From Eudromia elegans (Eukaryota > Chordata > Aves > Tinamiformes > Tinamidae): a stretch of DNA of 64,000 nt. The notes under the pieces were generated by a model, which had not been told where the DNA came from, ran no database searches, and saw only the letters and a program-made list of their open reading frames with translations. This document shows, one piece after another, positions 1 to 11,934 of the stretch. The DNA lies in assembly GCA_003342815.1 (NCBI GenBank), contig PTEX01000012.1, positions 6,643,825-6,707,824 of the forward strand, read 5' to 3'. The position numbers and the translations under genes were made by a program. The stretch's first letter is position 1; each line of letters begins with the position of its first letter.

Positions 1-1090
1 AAGCTGATAGCAACTCTCTTTCCTTTTATCTTCTGATGCTGCTAATCATGTACAGACCAGATATGAAAGCACATCCTTAGTACTTTTTTTTTTTCTTTCT
101 AAATTACTTTCAGCAAACAAACTACTTGAAATACTTGCCACAAACATGCTATAAAGGAGGGGAGAAAAGTTGTCATCTTCCTTCCCATTGGACCCCACCC
201 TATTTGACATCCTCTGCTGTCTTGCTGGTCCGAGACTCTGGGCATTAGGTATTTCTTTATTTTGGGCTCTGTAACGAACTGCACAGAATGCTACAACAAA
301 CATCTTCCTTTCCTCGTGTCATGTGGGAATAATTTGCCGACTGGACTTTCTTGGGCAGACCGTCGGAGTGAGAAGCAGAATTAGCCTCTAGCCTCACAAA
401 GGCTTTCGGACAAGCTTTCATTTTGCTCACCTTGAGGGCTACCTCCTCCTAGAAATAGGAATCTAATTTTATTCATTCATTTTTTTATCCAATTTTGCTT
501 TTAAAAGCTAGTTTTCTGCATATTCAGACGTTTGTTTTGCACCCCAAGGTTGAAGAGTCATTTCAAGTTACTTATAATTTTTGCTGCAGGAGAAAGAAGT
601 AGAAATCTGAACTACCATACATTCTAACCTGTCCACAGTGACATCAGCTTGAAAACTCGTTTCATTGGATCATTCTGGATATTTTACATTTATAAGGGTT
701 TTTTTGTTTGCTCTTTTTTAAAAACATTATTCTGTAGATTTAGTGTCTGATAAAGCCAGTTCTTGTCGCAAATACGTCTTTTTAAATGCACTCGGCAAGA
801 TCGCTCTAAAGCGGTGCACCGTAATTCCATAAGGAAAATCCTTCCTATTGTCTGAGTTGCATTACATGCATATTCCTCCTCCTAGTTAACTCCTTGCCAA
901 CCGGAGCCTTCACTAAACTATGATATCACCTTTAGCAGAAGCAGCTTGCACTCTTTCCACACGCAAAGTGTGATGAACACAGTGCCTTAAAAAAAATAAT
1001 AAATGGGGGACATATTCCAACCGCTTGTTCTTTATGCCATCCCTTCAGCCTCCGAACTGTCTCAACCTCACACTAAAAAATTAAGTTGGC
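1..1090. other. Upstream flank of the CpG island, no gene recognised
   Basis: No protein or RNA gene is recognisable here. The sequence is AT-leaning with short A and T runs (for example near 88-98 and 990-1000). Overlapping minus-strand frames of 85 and 61 codons near 46-303 have no recognisable domain and are treated as chance. The stretch lies directly upstream of the CpG island, so it may contain distal promoter sequence, but I see no defined motif cluster. Confidence 0.6.
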
Positions 1091-1826
1091 CTTATGGTTT
1101 TTACACTGAAATTCCCCAACTCCGACCACAGAAATGCATTTAAGGGCGGCAGGCATGCAACAGCAAGCAGCGGGCAGCACGCCCCGCAGCCCGTGCCGAG
1201 GCCGACGAGGGGAGGGCTCCTTCACAAACAGCGGATTCGGTACCTAGCGGTGTCTGCTGCTGCTGCCTCCGTTCACTTGGTCGGTCACAAGCGCCGTCCG
1301 CGCCGGCGTGCAGCGGCGGCTCACGCAGCCCAGAGCCCCTGGGCGGCGGCGCGGCCACGGGAGATGCTCCGGGGCAGCGCGAGCACCTGCGCTCCGGCGG
1401 GACCGCCTGCCTCGCGCCGCAGCATCCTCTCGCCTCGCGTCGTCAGCAGCCGGCAGGAGAAGCGTCCATGGGAAAAATGGCATATTACAAATTTTGCTTT
1501 GGGAAGCAGAGCTCGGCTCAGACCATTGTCGGGAGCAGGAGGGGGGGGCGAGCGGCTCTTAAAGCTCCAGCGGCCCCTTTCAAGCAGCAGCATCTTTGCA
1601 GCTGGAAGGACGCGACCACGGGAGGGAGGGGCCGGGGCGAGACCTTCTTTCTTTTATTTCTCTCCCTTTTTTCCTTTCAAGTGGACGATACGTGGCCCGG
1701 GCTGTGCGCTGCCTCCCGGGCTGCTCGCACCTCCGTGCGTGAGCGGGCTCCGCACGCGCGCACGGCCGCGGCACCACGGGTGGACGTGGCCGGCCCTGCG
1801 TGGGGCGGGAGGGCAGCGCAGTTCCA

Positions 1827-1960
1827 TCTCGCCTAATCGGATGCGCGATGTAACAAAACGTATCATCTGCCCTAATCCGGCCATGACAAAGCACCGATAA
1901 TATCTCCTATAATCTGGCCGGCCCACGCGCCTAATTAATGTTTTATGCCGTCAATGATGC
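1827..1960. promoter_or_regulatory. Cluster of homeodomain, SOX and GATA-like motifs inside the CpG island
   Basis: Within otherwise GC-rich DNA this stretch is base-balanced and dense in transcription-factor cores. It holds TAATCGG at 1834-1840, TAATCCGG at 1873-1880 (TAATCC is the core of K50 homeodomains such as OTX and PITX), ACAAAG at 1886-1891 (SOX/HMG-like), the perfect GATA-A-TATC palindrome at 1896-1904, and TAATTAAT at 1932-1939 (Antennapedia-class core). It sits 80-190 bases upstream of the candidate start codon at 2022, so a core-promoter or 5'UTR enhancer role is plausible. Occupancy and conservation are inferred, not seen. Confidence 0.4.
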
Positions 1961-2021
1961 CAGGAGGGAGCAAGCGCCCTCCCCGCAGGGCCAGAGCCTG
2001 CTGCAGACCGGGGACAGGGAC

Positions 2022-2135
2022 ATGGGGCCGCCGCCGTGGCTGCTGCTGCTGCTGCTGCTGCTGCTGGGCGCTCTCGCCCTCGGCGAGGACTTCCCCTGGC
2101 AGCCACTGCAGTGGTTTCCACCAGCGCTTAAATAA
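2022..2135 (+). CDS. Candidate signal-peptide exon or 37-residue secreted micropeptide (unrecognised)
   Basis: The frame starts with ATG at 2022 in a good Kozak context (G at -3, G at +4) within the CpG island. It encodes 37 residues: a short MGPPPW head, nine leucines, then GALALG and a tail rich in Trp, Phe and Pro ending in Lys. The hydrophobic core and small residues before Glu-Asp fit a signal peptide cleaved around residues 19-21. The frame also opens upstream to an ATG at 1938, in weaker context, giving 65 residues. Most signal peptides head larger proteins. However, the frame ends in TAA at 2133-2135, and the only in-frame GT donor candidate is a weak one at 2111 (GCA|GTGGTT), which would end the exon in phase 2. 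It may therefore be a first coding exon with a poor donor, a genuine micropeptide, an upstream ORF, or chance caused by the CTG repeat. I do not recognise the protein. Confidence 0.3.
   Translation: MGPPPWLLLLLLLLLGALALGEDFPWQPLQWFPPALK
2040..2066 (+). repeat. (CTG)9 trinucleotide repeat
   Basis: Nine uninterrupted CTG units encode the leucine run of the signal-peptide-like frame starting at 2022. Leucine-coding CTG repeats are common and length-polymorphic in vertebrate signal peptides, so copy number may vary between individuals. Confidence 0.95.
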
Positions 2136-2640
2136 ATTCTGAAGTAATCGTGTCTGCTCCCCCTGCCTCGCGCACGCGGCTCCCCCAGGTGCAGCTGCCG
2201 CCCCGTGGCTCATAGGGCGCTAATTCCCTCACGCCCACTCCATAAGCAGGGGAAAAAAGAAGAGTAAGGGCAGCACAGGGAGAGAACCAGCAGCACGCAT
2301 GGCCTCGAGGGGTGGCAGTGAGGGATGTGGGGCCTTATCCGCCTTCCTGTCTGTGCCACCACGACCCAGTGAGGTCCTTGTGACCTCTGCAAAGAGGCGG
2401 AGTGGGACGTGGGTTGTGTTTCTCCAGAGAAGTTTGGATTCCTTTCCTCCTCTTGGGAAGGGCGGTGGGGAGGTCGGGAGCAGCCCCACGGCTGCTCAGG
2501 CTCCGCGTCTTGTTGCTTGCTCCTGATGCTGTGCTGTGGCAAACGCGACTGTGTGGTAGAAAGCCAGTGCTAAGGAGAGCTGCCGACACAGACGATTTGA
2601 AAAATAAGTGCAAAACTAAATGGCAAACACCACTCTAAAA
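2136..2640. other. 3' shoulder of the CpG island, possible 5' splice sites
   Basis: GC content declines through this stretch. It contains donor-like sequences CAG|GTGCAG (GT at 2189) and AGA|GTAAGG (GT at 2264), either of which could end a noncoding or alternatively framed first exon. Frames of 75-110 codons on both strands overlap each other and show no domain, so no coding call is made. Confidence 0.4.
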
Positions 2641-5600
2641 AGCAGTGAATTAGCCAGGAAATACTGGTGCCATGCCAGAGCTTGTTTCAAGCACTTGGCC
2701 TCATTGTGCAAGGCACAGGTTAGAAGGACCAAAGTAAAGTAATTCCTCACGCCAGTTGTCCTACACCTCCAAGTAGCTTCTTGTCGCTTTTCTTAGCCCT
2801 CCCAGATCCTTGCATGGCTTAATTCATCCTCGGCATACAGACCATTAGACCACTTGCCTGCTAATCACATGGCAGCTGAGAGCAAGACACATCATCCATC
2901 AGAGAGCTAGGCTCTCACATGGCTCCAACAAGCACTCCGCGCTCTGGGTTGGGTGAATGAGGGAAAACTAAGCAGCTCAGAGAGGACTCAGGAGAACAAG
3001 TGCATTCAGCAGGGAGCTGCCTAGCCTGGCTACTGTAAAGTTATTCAAAGAAGGGCATATCTGATTTTCTTCCTTTCTCTGGGGTTAGCTTTAGCATTAC
3101 TCTGCTCTAAGGTATGTAGGTCAAATCAGGATTTGCAGCTTGAAATTCTCCAGAAGTCAGCACTATTATTTTTTTTTTAGAACAGAGTCTGAACAGAGTC
3201 TGTGCGCTTGGAAGTGTCACTCTTTAAATTGTTGTTAAAAATGAATGGTGCTGATGACATCCTCATTTCTTTTTCACCTCTTTAAACAGTAGCTTACTAA
3301 TCAGAGCACTTGCCAAGCATGTGGGAGATTTCATCTCAATGTCCTTCACCCAAGGCAGTTGTTTTTACCGCCTACTTAGGAAAAAATTCCACCTCCTGCT
3401 CCAAGGACTGGTGTCAGTTATCTGGAAAGCTCTATAGCGGTTAGCCCTCCTTCCTCATCATATGATTTATAAACATTTGTGGAATACCTCAGAAAGTCTG
3501 TCAGCCCCTCAGCTCCTCATGCTTTCCCACTTTGTCATCTTTCAATCATTAAAAAAAAAAAAAGGCTATTGTCCCTACTTGTACGATGGTTGTGCTGCCC
3601 TTAGCTTAGCTGTTGACATCTTCAGATGAGAAAGTGTCTTCAGTAGTGTGTTGCAGAATAGTGAGGCTCCAATTGCAGAAGCTGCAATTAGTACTTGTTC
3701 TTTGTGGTGCCAACTTAGACTTTTTATTCAAGCAACTAGATTTTTGAGGTCAATGAAATGGAAGAAGAACAACTCTATAGAATGAAAGATGTCACCAAGG
3801 AAGAACCACAAGAACACAGATGGACAAAGTCCTTTGGGCTCTGTTGTAATAATAGAATGTACCCTACAGTAGAGGGCATCTTGTAGTAAAACAGTGCGTG
3901 GAAAATTTGGATCAAAGATGTAGTGATATATGTTATGGAATCTTTATTAATGGAGAGAACTAAATATACTATTTAGCTATTAACTCAGTCTTTCCTTGAG
4001 TGCCGTTTGAGCCATTAGATGTTCAAAACATACTTTGGTTTTTCCAAGCTCTGAGTATGCAAACCAAATCTAACAATTCTCCCAAAGCACCAACTACTTT
4101 GTCTTCCTGTCACTTGGCATTATTTATCTGGTATGTGAGCATGTGGAGCTCACAAGGCAAGCTGAATGGGGAAAGACATGTAGAAAGAGTAGAATAGACT
4201 GAGAGGGTACTCTATTAACATAGGAAGTTCTCCCAAAGCACTGTTTGCTAGTTTGTTTGTTTGTTTAAATAGTCTTAAGACAAAAAGAATATTTAAGAAA
4301 CATGCGTGAAAGGTAGCATGCTGTGTCTAAGAGTAGCCCTAGGTCTTTCTATCAGGCTGAAAATGACAAAGAGAAAGTTGAGGCTGCTGAATTTTTTTGT
4401 TGTGAACAGGATGGGAGAAGGAATTCACATCACTGTGCTCTCAAGGGATAATTGATCATGTAGGGAGGCGATGAGGCTACTTGGAAAAGTCTTTGCTTTC
4501 AAGTCTTACAAAGTAAACTGAGGCAGGTAAAGGGAAGCAAAGATTAATGATGTAGTGAGAAAAAATAAATAAGAAATGAAAGTGATCTTTGTAGCCTGCT
4601 TTGCATAATGTTGATGGCGCAGGACTATGCATTTTAAAGCCTGGCAACAGGATCTTTACTACCACAACATAATGAAGGCCTAATGAAGATGGAGGAAAGA
4701 GAAACTGAAATGTTACACAGCAGGGAAAACAAATCAGGAAGATTCAGAGATCATCTTTACTTGATCAAGAATTTATTAGAAACTAAGAAAGGAGTGCAGC
4801 AAAGGATAAAGATGGGGTCTTGACTGAGTCTGAAAAAAAAGAAATATAATACTATGTGCATAAATTACATTCCAGTGTAATTGGAGTAATAATTCCAAAT
4901 TGTATATTACAGTAACATTCATACTTGTTTCCCAAAAGTTCTCTGCATATTGTCATAGTTTTAAGGGCTTCTGTCTATTTCCTCACTTTACATTTTTCAA
5001 CTTTTTAAGCAATGTGTTTTTACTTAACATGACCCGATAGCTATGTTTTGCTAGAAGCTTGTCAAAAAATTGCTTCTGCTATGCAAAAAATCTTCCACAA
5101 GTGGCCTTAAAAATCATCACAGTAACTTTTAAAATGTCCCAGTGCCAATGTCTGATATGGAAGGGAGGAGTACCCCAGAACAGGGACGTAGTTTTAGCTT
5201 AGCTATGCGTCCAAAGCCAGCTAGAGACCAATTAATTTAATAGCATGTCCAGCATCTTCCAGCACAGCTGAAAATCTTTAGCTGGGAAAGGATAGCTTTT
5301 ATCTCTGGTGTAATAAACTTAGTTTGCAGAGTGAGTGCTAGGTCTGAGCTAAGGAATGGTTAATTGATGACACTTCTGGTTTTACCACACTTCTTCAAGA
5401 TGTTTTCTCTGAAGACCAGATTTAAGGACTGATAAAGACCTGTCTGAAATATCCCAGTTGCTCACAGACTCCTGCATAGAGAGATGGAAAGTAGAGGGGA
5501 ACTTTTACGTGATCTTACAGGATATGGTTGAGAACGTTGTTCATCTAAGAGCAGTCATTCTTCTCTTTCCTAGACTGTCTAACATTCTGAGTCTCAGTAT

Positions 5601-6060
5601 CTATCCAGAAATTCCATGGCTTTTTGGATGTCTGTAATCCAATAATGAAGGCTTGGGATTTGATGATTATGTTCCTGTGAGATAACAGAGTGATTTAATA
5701 TTGGAAAAAAATTCATCTGCCAGCAAAAAATAATAAAATAAAGGACCTCCATAAAATCTTCTCCACCTTGGCTAGCTGTAAGATGCATTGCTTTGTTTTT
5801 GCTTTCTCTTATAAATGAATTGCAGTGTGTGAACAAACCAAAACAAAGACGTGCAAGCAAATATGCTAAAGGAAGGCACTTCGCTGTAGACCTCCCTGTG
5901 ATGAGATATAGGAAAAAAAGAGAGATAGAGAGATGCTAGTTAAAGCAGTTTTTAGTGAAATTTCTTAGCAAATTGTTCTGAAAGTATTTGACTACACTAG
6001 TGAATTAGATGTAAGAATACATGGGATCAATGCCTAACTAGGGATGCTAAACAGATTTTC
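2641..6060. other. AT-rich non-coding DNA
   Basis: No gene is recognisable. The stretch contains a poly(A) run at 3551-3563, an 11-base tandem duplication at 3180-3201 and a short (GTTT)n stretch around 4250-4265. The longest frames are under 90 codons with no domain. It is consistent with the start of a large intron or with intergenic DNA. Confidence 0.6.
3180..3201. repeat. 11-base tandem duplication
   Basis: Two exact adjacent copies of GAACAGAGTCT follow a T-run that ends at 3178. This is probably replication slippage. Confidence 0.9.
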
Positions 6061-6064
6061 ACAA

Positions 6065-6091
6065 GAAAAAAAAAAGAAAAAAGAAAAAAAG
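6065..6091. repeat. A-rich low-complexity tract
   Basis: The tract is adenine interrupted only by single guanines. It produces the lysine-rich head of a chance frame starting at 6044. Confidence 0.9.
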
Positions 6092-9000
6092 ATCCCTTTA
6101 TATTTTTACTCCGTCTTCAAGGACATTCCCCCACATTTTGGCCATTCAGCTTCATCTGCAGCCAAAGCACATTCACTCCCATGGAGTGTGACTACACACT
6201 CGGTTATTGTGTTGCATCAAGTGCTTTTACATTGGTGCATTTACAAAGCCAGGGGATTAAGAGGTTCCGGCACTACTTCCTGCTCTCGCTGTTGTTCATT
6301 CACTCCTACTGGGTGCAGATAGCTCCAAAGATCAGAGTTATTTAGGGTGCTATGTCCTAAGCATAGGGCATAGTTGTTGAGGCCTCTATGCTGGGGAATC
6401 TCCAGCCAAGAACTGGAAAAAACCTTTTTTTTTAAATCATTCTCTGAAATCAATGCTTGGTTGGGGGTTTACAGTGCAAAACTGAGTAATTCAATATGAA
6501 ATCTCTCTCTGCAGGGATTTTTTTGAGCTTCACTGTAAACAAGTCATGGCTCATTCTTATAATTTTAAAGGTCCGTTCCCCCCCCCCATTTTTTTTCTTG
6601 GTGCAAATCATATTGAAAGAATTACATTAAAGCAAAATAAACAGTTGCTTTAATGCTTTCTGTACAGTATAAATTCATTTTACTCAGTACCTTGAACTGA
6701 TTATCAAATCACACCTTTTGGGAAAAAAGGAAAAACAGAAAAAGAGACCAGGTTCTTCATTCACTTTATTCACTTCTTTATTCTAGCAGCCAAATTAACA
6801 GCCATGTACCTTGGAGAGCTTTCCAGTTTCATTTCTAGAAAAAGGAGACTGGCTGTGAGAATTCCATCTATGCAATGTAAAACTGAGAAGGACAAGCCAG
6901 TGTATGAAGTGTACCTCTGTTCAAAGCTGAGTTTCATAATCAATAAGAAAAACACTGTGAACTATGGAACCACAAAAAGCCCAGACTGGTCCCTTATTTT
7001 GGAAATTTGTATTCTTATATGTATTTTCATGCAGAGCACATTTCGCTGTGTACTGATAAGTAAGTTTATGGCCTGCAAAATATACCTGACAGAGAATCTC
7101 AGATAACAATAGAGTGAATGAAAAATGATAGCAAAAAGAATGAGAGAGAAGTTAAAGTGACTTCCACACTCCTGTTTTTGTTACCTGAACAGTATATTTC
7201 AAAATGTGGCCCAAACAGCATTAAGTACATTGCCACAGGATTGCTAGTTTTCAGACTATTCCCATATCAAACCCCATACCAACACAAGGGCTTCTAGGCT
7301 TGACCTCTTCTGCACGCTTATAGACTTATGAATGATCAGCCATTAGAGAAAAGCCAACTACTGTGCACTTGTGTAATTGAACACGAAGCAGTACAAGTTT
7401 AAATTCACATTCACATTAAAACTCAGTAAGGTTCAGCCTACACTTCGTTTTATTGTGTAATATGTTAGATTGGTATGAATTGAATTAGAAAAGACAAAAT
7501 GTAAGCTGATCCAGAATACATTTTCTGTGATACACTACTGTCAAATGGGTTCGTTTCACTTAAAGATTTTTAGTGATATTTATTAACCATCTTAATAGTT
7601 AAATATATGAATAAAAAAATCACATTGCAAGTAGTAATTGACTTAGATGTTCAGTAGTGGGGAAAACACATGGATTTGCAATATTTCTAAATTTTACCCT
7701 TAATGTGAATCATACTTTATGCTATTTTTGTGTATCCCTGTTAGCAGTTTATTTTGTTACTTTCAAACTATTTTCAGTCATGGCAAGGATTTCTTAGCAT
7801 CTGTATGCATGACAAACTTCACACTTCTCCCACCATTAGTTAATAGAAGAAGGAAAGCAGAGGAGAGCAGAGGAGCAAAGATGAATAAGAAGTTGTTATT
7901 TGCAGAACTGAAGATCACAGTTGAGATTTCTCACATTTCACACACACACGCGTGCGCTCACATACAGACCTACAAACAGATCAAACAAAAGCCAATGTCA
8001 AGAGAGTTCAAACTTAAAAGGCTCAGTCTTGTGAGATTCTTTTGAAACATCATAAATTTATCAAAATAAGTATTATTACTCAATTTCTCAACATTAATCA
8101 TAATATCTGAATATGAGCAGATCCTATTGTAAAAAGTGACTAATAGAAGTTCTCATGTAAAGTCTTTGGTTTTTTATATTTGAATGTATTATGTTTATTT
8201 TTTGCTTCCACAGGCCTCCTTGGTACCCTGGGTAACTTTTTGGTCCTACTTCTTCAGCATTTTTTCATTTTGTTTGGCATATTTTTCCAGGTTCTTACTG
8301 GAAACCTGAGGAAAATTTGTATCACCTATTTTAAACTATTTTTTACTTTAAGGACAAATCCATTTCTAACTAGCTTCATTTGTTGAGATAAAAGCATGAC
8401 AAATTTAGCACAAACAAGTAACTAGCATAAAAGATAAAAATCTTCTGGAAGGTAGTAAAAAAGCTATCTGAAATTTGAAAAGGACAGAAATATGAAGTTT
8501 CATGCAGAAAGGAAACTGCATGAGCAGGAAAAATTTCAAACACCTGCCAGCCAGGTAGGAGCTAGGTATAATTAACCAATGAGAACATCTTACCTAGCAT
8601 TCTCATACAGAAGAAACAACAGCACTGCCATTCACAAGATGACTAATAAAAGGAGTCAAATTTTTTTTTCTAATAAAATTAAAGCTGTGTTATAAAAATG
8701 ACTGCCATACCTCTAATCCTGCCAGGGGAAGAGAGAGAAAAGGAATGACTATGGCTATGATTAGCCCTAAGTGCAGCAGTTAAAACACTGGAAAAGTGTG
8801 GAATACTCTTGTTCAGTCTCCCAATTCATTGAGCACTTATTGAAAAGCCTCCCCGCAAAATGACATCTCTCGTGCTTGTTAAAATACTCATTCACTTAAA
8901 TGCTCATTCCAAAACAGTAGAACAGGGTGACAGAAACCAACTATTATGTTTTTGAGAAGGTGCTATAACCACTATGCTGTTAGTAGCCATGATAGTGAGC

Positions 9001-10014
9001 AGAGAGGTTTTCATTATCTCAGCAGTGCCGAGGAAACCCTGTTTTTCTTCTCAGCCACTCTTCCTGGTTGGCACAGACGAACCCTCCTTATCTCAGGGTC
9101 AGTAACAGGATAACTCATCACCTATACGCAGAGTCTTTCTTTCTTGCATGGGTGCATAAGGATTAGGACAAGTTCAGAACTTGCCTGGTATGGGTCTTCA
9201 TTGTCAGAGATGCACAGGGAAAAAGAACTGATTCTGCTGCCCCTCGCAAGGAAAAGATTAAGCCTAAAACTAAAGATTTAAAGGTTAAAGATTTGAGCAG
9301 TCTGAATTGAATTGATAAAGGAAAGCCTGTGCATGTGGGAGATGAAAGTGCATGGACTCTTAATGCTAAATAATCCTAAATCATCAACTTAGATTTAAAC
9401 ATGGAAGAGACTTCTGTAGATCTTGAACTAACTGTGGATTTTGCCAATTTCCAGATAGTAAATTTTCCAGACAACTGCCTTTTCCCCTGCTTTGAAGATC
9501 TATCTAATAAACATCTGAACAGAACTAAACAGAAAAGGCCATTTACCTTCCCACACTCAAACAGACTGAGCTTAGCTAACTAAACGGAGAATACTTGATA
9601 GCTTTGCAGGCTTTCTTGAGGTGTGTTATTTAAATAATGGTCAGCAACAGAGAAAAGAGTAGAGTACACCTTGGTGTGGAGAACTGAGATGAAATTCTGG
9701 CTCTGCATACGCCTAAGTTTTAAATTCAGCAAGTTTGGATATCATAGTGTTCAGGCATTCAGATGAATCATTCACTATGTCTGTTTAATTTTTTAGTTAT
9801 AATCACAAAAAAAAATTGGTATTCCCTTTCCTTCATAAGATTGAACAGCTTGGTACGCTAACTCCCACGTTCATTTTTGAGTGTAGAAAAATGATGATTT
9901 TTCTAGTCTTTACAGAAATATCATGAGTCGTGGACCCACCTTGTACGTTACTAGCGCTGGCTTATAGTCCTATCAAGACCCAAAGGGTCTGACCTGCTCC
10001 TTGGGTTTCCTCTA
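6092..10014. other. AT-rich non-coding DNA
   Basis: No gene is recognisable. A run of ten C followed closely by T lies at about 6578-6597, and a CA/CG alternating run at 7939-7957. Frames up to 108 codons (7719-8045) have no domain and are probably chance. No dispersed repeat is identifiable until the CR1 at 10015. Confidence 0.6.
7939..7957. repeat. Alternating purine-pyrimidine (CA)n/(CG)n tract
   Basis: Nineteen consecutive bases alternate pyrimidine and purine, first CA steps then CG and TG steps. Such tracts are microsatellite-prone and can adopt Z-DNA. Confidence 0.85.
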
Positions 10015-10481
10015 CCTGGCTCTAGCACCATCCAAAGAAGGGCAATGAATCTGGTGAAGGAGCTGGAGCACAGACCTTACAAGGAGCAACTGAGAGAGCT
10101 GGAAATATTTAGTCTGGAGAAGAAGAGGTTCAGGGGAGACCTTATCGCTCTCTATAACTACCTGAAAGGAGGGTGTAGTGAGGCAGGGATCAATATTTTC
10201 TCCAAAATAACTACTGATAGAACAAGAGAAAATGGCCTCAAATTGCACCAAGGGAAGGTTCAGGTTAGATATTAGGAAGAATTTCTACATGGACAGAGTA
10301 GTCAAGCATTGGAACAGGCTGCCTAGGGAAGTGTGGAGTCACCAGCCCTGGCAGTGTTCAGGAGACATGTAGATGAGGTGCTGAGGGACATGGTGTAGCA
10401 GGTTTGGTGTTGAAGGGCTTACGGTTGGACTCAATGACCTTGAAGGTCTTTTCCAACCATAGTGAATCTATGATTCTCTGA
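10015..10481 (+). mobile_element. CR1 LINE, 5'-truncated, plus strand
   Basis: This is the 3' end of a chicken-repeat-1 retrotransposon. The plus-strand frame from 10045 reads through the ORF2 C-terminal motif [15 protein letters not shown] and then the [10 protein letters not shown] segment. A shifted frame from about 10262 continues with LDIRKNF and KHWNRLPREV, so a frameshift has broken the protein. The 3' end shows the family signature, a TTGGACTCAATGACCTTGAA-type segment followed by TTCCAACC and ending in ATTCTCTGA, a diverged version of the 8-9-base terminal repeat. CR1 copies are normally heavily 5' truncated and lack clear target-site duplications, as here. The element is inactive. 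Confidence 0.95.
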
Positions 10482-10485
10482 TCTC

Positions 10486-10630
10486 AGCCCAGCCCGGGGC
10501 TGTCAGTCCCTTCACCAAGCAGCAGCTCTGGCTCCAGCCCCCCGACACTGTGCTCCCACAAACAGGCAGCCTGGGCTGTCCCCAGCAGCCCCTGCACACA
10601 TTCCTCCTCGCAAGCCGTGTGCAGAAACCC
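10486..10630. other. GC-rich block abutting the CR1 3' end, origin unknown
   Basis: This block of about 145 bases is distinctly C-rich on the plus strand and begins immediately after the CR1 terminal repeat. A poly(T) run follows at 10650-10664. A minus-strand frame of 66 codons crosses it without a recognisable domain. It could be a remnant of an older repeat into which the CR1 inserted, or unique sequence. I could not classify it. Confidence 0.4.
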
Positions 10631-10649
10631 TTTGCTGTTTAGTTTTCTC

Positions 10650-10664
10650 TTTTTTTTTTTTTTT
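10650..10664. repeat. Poly(T) run, 15 bases
   Basis: This is an uninterrupted T run. It could be the poly(A) tail of a minus-strand retrocopy lying at higher coordinates, but I recognise no such copy there. Confidence 0.9.
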
Positions 10665-11910
10665 CCCCTGAAGCATTATGTTGCATAAAATGTTAAACAC
10701 ATTATAATGCAAGAAATGAAATTTTATGGCAGCTCTCCTAAAGCACTCAACAGATTGTCTATATTTTAAACTCTACTTGTCTGCCAATTTGCCACACATT
10801 ATTTTTACAAATAACTTCATACTGACTGTACACAAAGACTGAATGCTTTAAATAGTGAACCACATGAAAAAGGAACAAGCTACAGAATAAGAGTCTGAAG
10901 TATATGCAGCTTTCATGCTTTTCTTTTTAAAACATGGGTGCATTTAAGGTGAATGAGCTTTGTCTGGGAGGAATATGTGTTCATACACTGTAGATAGTGA
11001 GGTGTTACCGACCATATGTCAGGCTGTGATCCTGTTACTGATTCGTTCAGCCAGCTTGTAGTACTTCATTCCGGCAAGCCTCTATGGCATTGACATGCAA
11101 GACACATCGGTGCCTCTTCGAGAACCCCTTGCAGGACAAGCTGAGCTTGAGCTTGGAGGCATTTCGCTGCCTTTCACCTCTACAGAGGCATCTTATCTTC
11201 CTCTGTCACTGCTGTCTTTTATGTTTCTATACATACGGTCTAGGCCTCTGTTGTAACACTGAAGGATACACATCCATCATACACATATATATGTTTGTAT
11301 TAAGGAAACAGGATTAGGAAGCCCCTTGCCTCCAGCCTAGCTTTGTCAAAAGAGACATGGAGGAATGCACAGGGTCGTAAAGTCCACTCCTTCCACTCTG
11401 GCCATATCTATGACATCTCTCAGAATTTATTTTCAAATTTTTGCACACATTGCTGCGTTTCTTTCCTTTGGTTACACCTCAAGACTTCTTTTGCAACATA
11501 ACAGAACTGGATTGATTCCTATCTTCTCCACACAAACAGTAGCTCCTTTGAAGCCAGTCCAACCTAAAGATAAATTATCTATGTAAACTTAAACATCAGT
11601 TCCTTAAAACATAGGGGTACTGTTGACAATCAAGTGGTGGTTCTGAGACTCATCTCAGTCATTTGTTTGTCTCTACAGCCCAGATCTCTGCAGATGATAA
11701 ATAGAGATAATAAATTGTGATAAATCATAATAGAGTATTCTTTTTAGCAACTCCCATGGTAAAATTTTTAAACAATTACATTCCCTTAGTAGAGTGTGTC
11801 ATAACTTTCATATAAAGGAATAAAACATTATCACTAATTGAAGAACCTACTTCTAAATAAATATAAAGATTTTCAAAAACTGTCAATTCATTTGATCCAT
11901 TTATATATCT

Positions 11911-11934
11911 ATACACACACATATATATATATGT
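11911..11934. repeat. (CA)n/(TA)n microsatellite
   Basis: A short CA run passes directly into a TA run. Confidence 0.85.

Larger units (their letters stand above)
1140..2530. promoter_or_regulatory. CpG island with promoter-like features
   Basis: GC content and CpG density rise sharply at about 1140. They stay high to about 2210, then fall gradually to about 2530, in a window that is otherwise AT-rich. A consensus GC box (GGGGCGG) lies at 1802-1808 and a second G-rich SP1-like patch at about 1621-1640. Unmethylated CpG islands of this size in vertebrates usually mark promoters of housekeeping or developmental genes. The direction is not fixed by the sequence. I favour transcription to the right because the only signal-peptide-like start codon, at 2022, is on the plus strand. 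Donor-like GT sites follow at 2111 (weak), 2189 (CAG|GTGCAG) and 2264 (AGA|GTAAGG). No TATA box at a convincing distance was seen. Confidence 0.8.

Noticed and set aside
1094..1900. 268-codon plus-strand open frame across the CpG island
   Set aside because: Its length follows from the scarcity of stop codons in GC-rich DNA. It is Arg/Ala/Pro-rich without any domain, overlaps several other open frames on both strands, and runs through the promoter motifs.
1935..2213. 92-codon minus-strand frame with a polyglutamine run
   Set aside because: The glutamines are the antisense of the CTG repeat. There is no other support.
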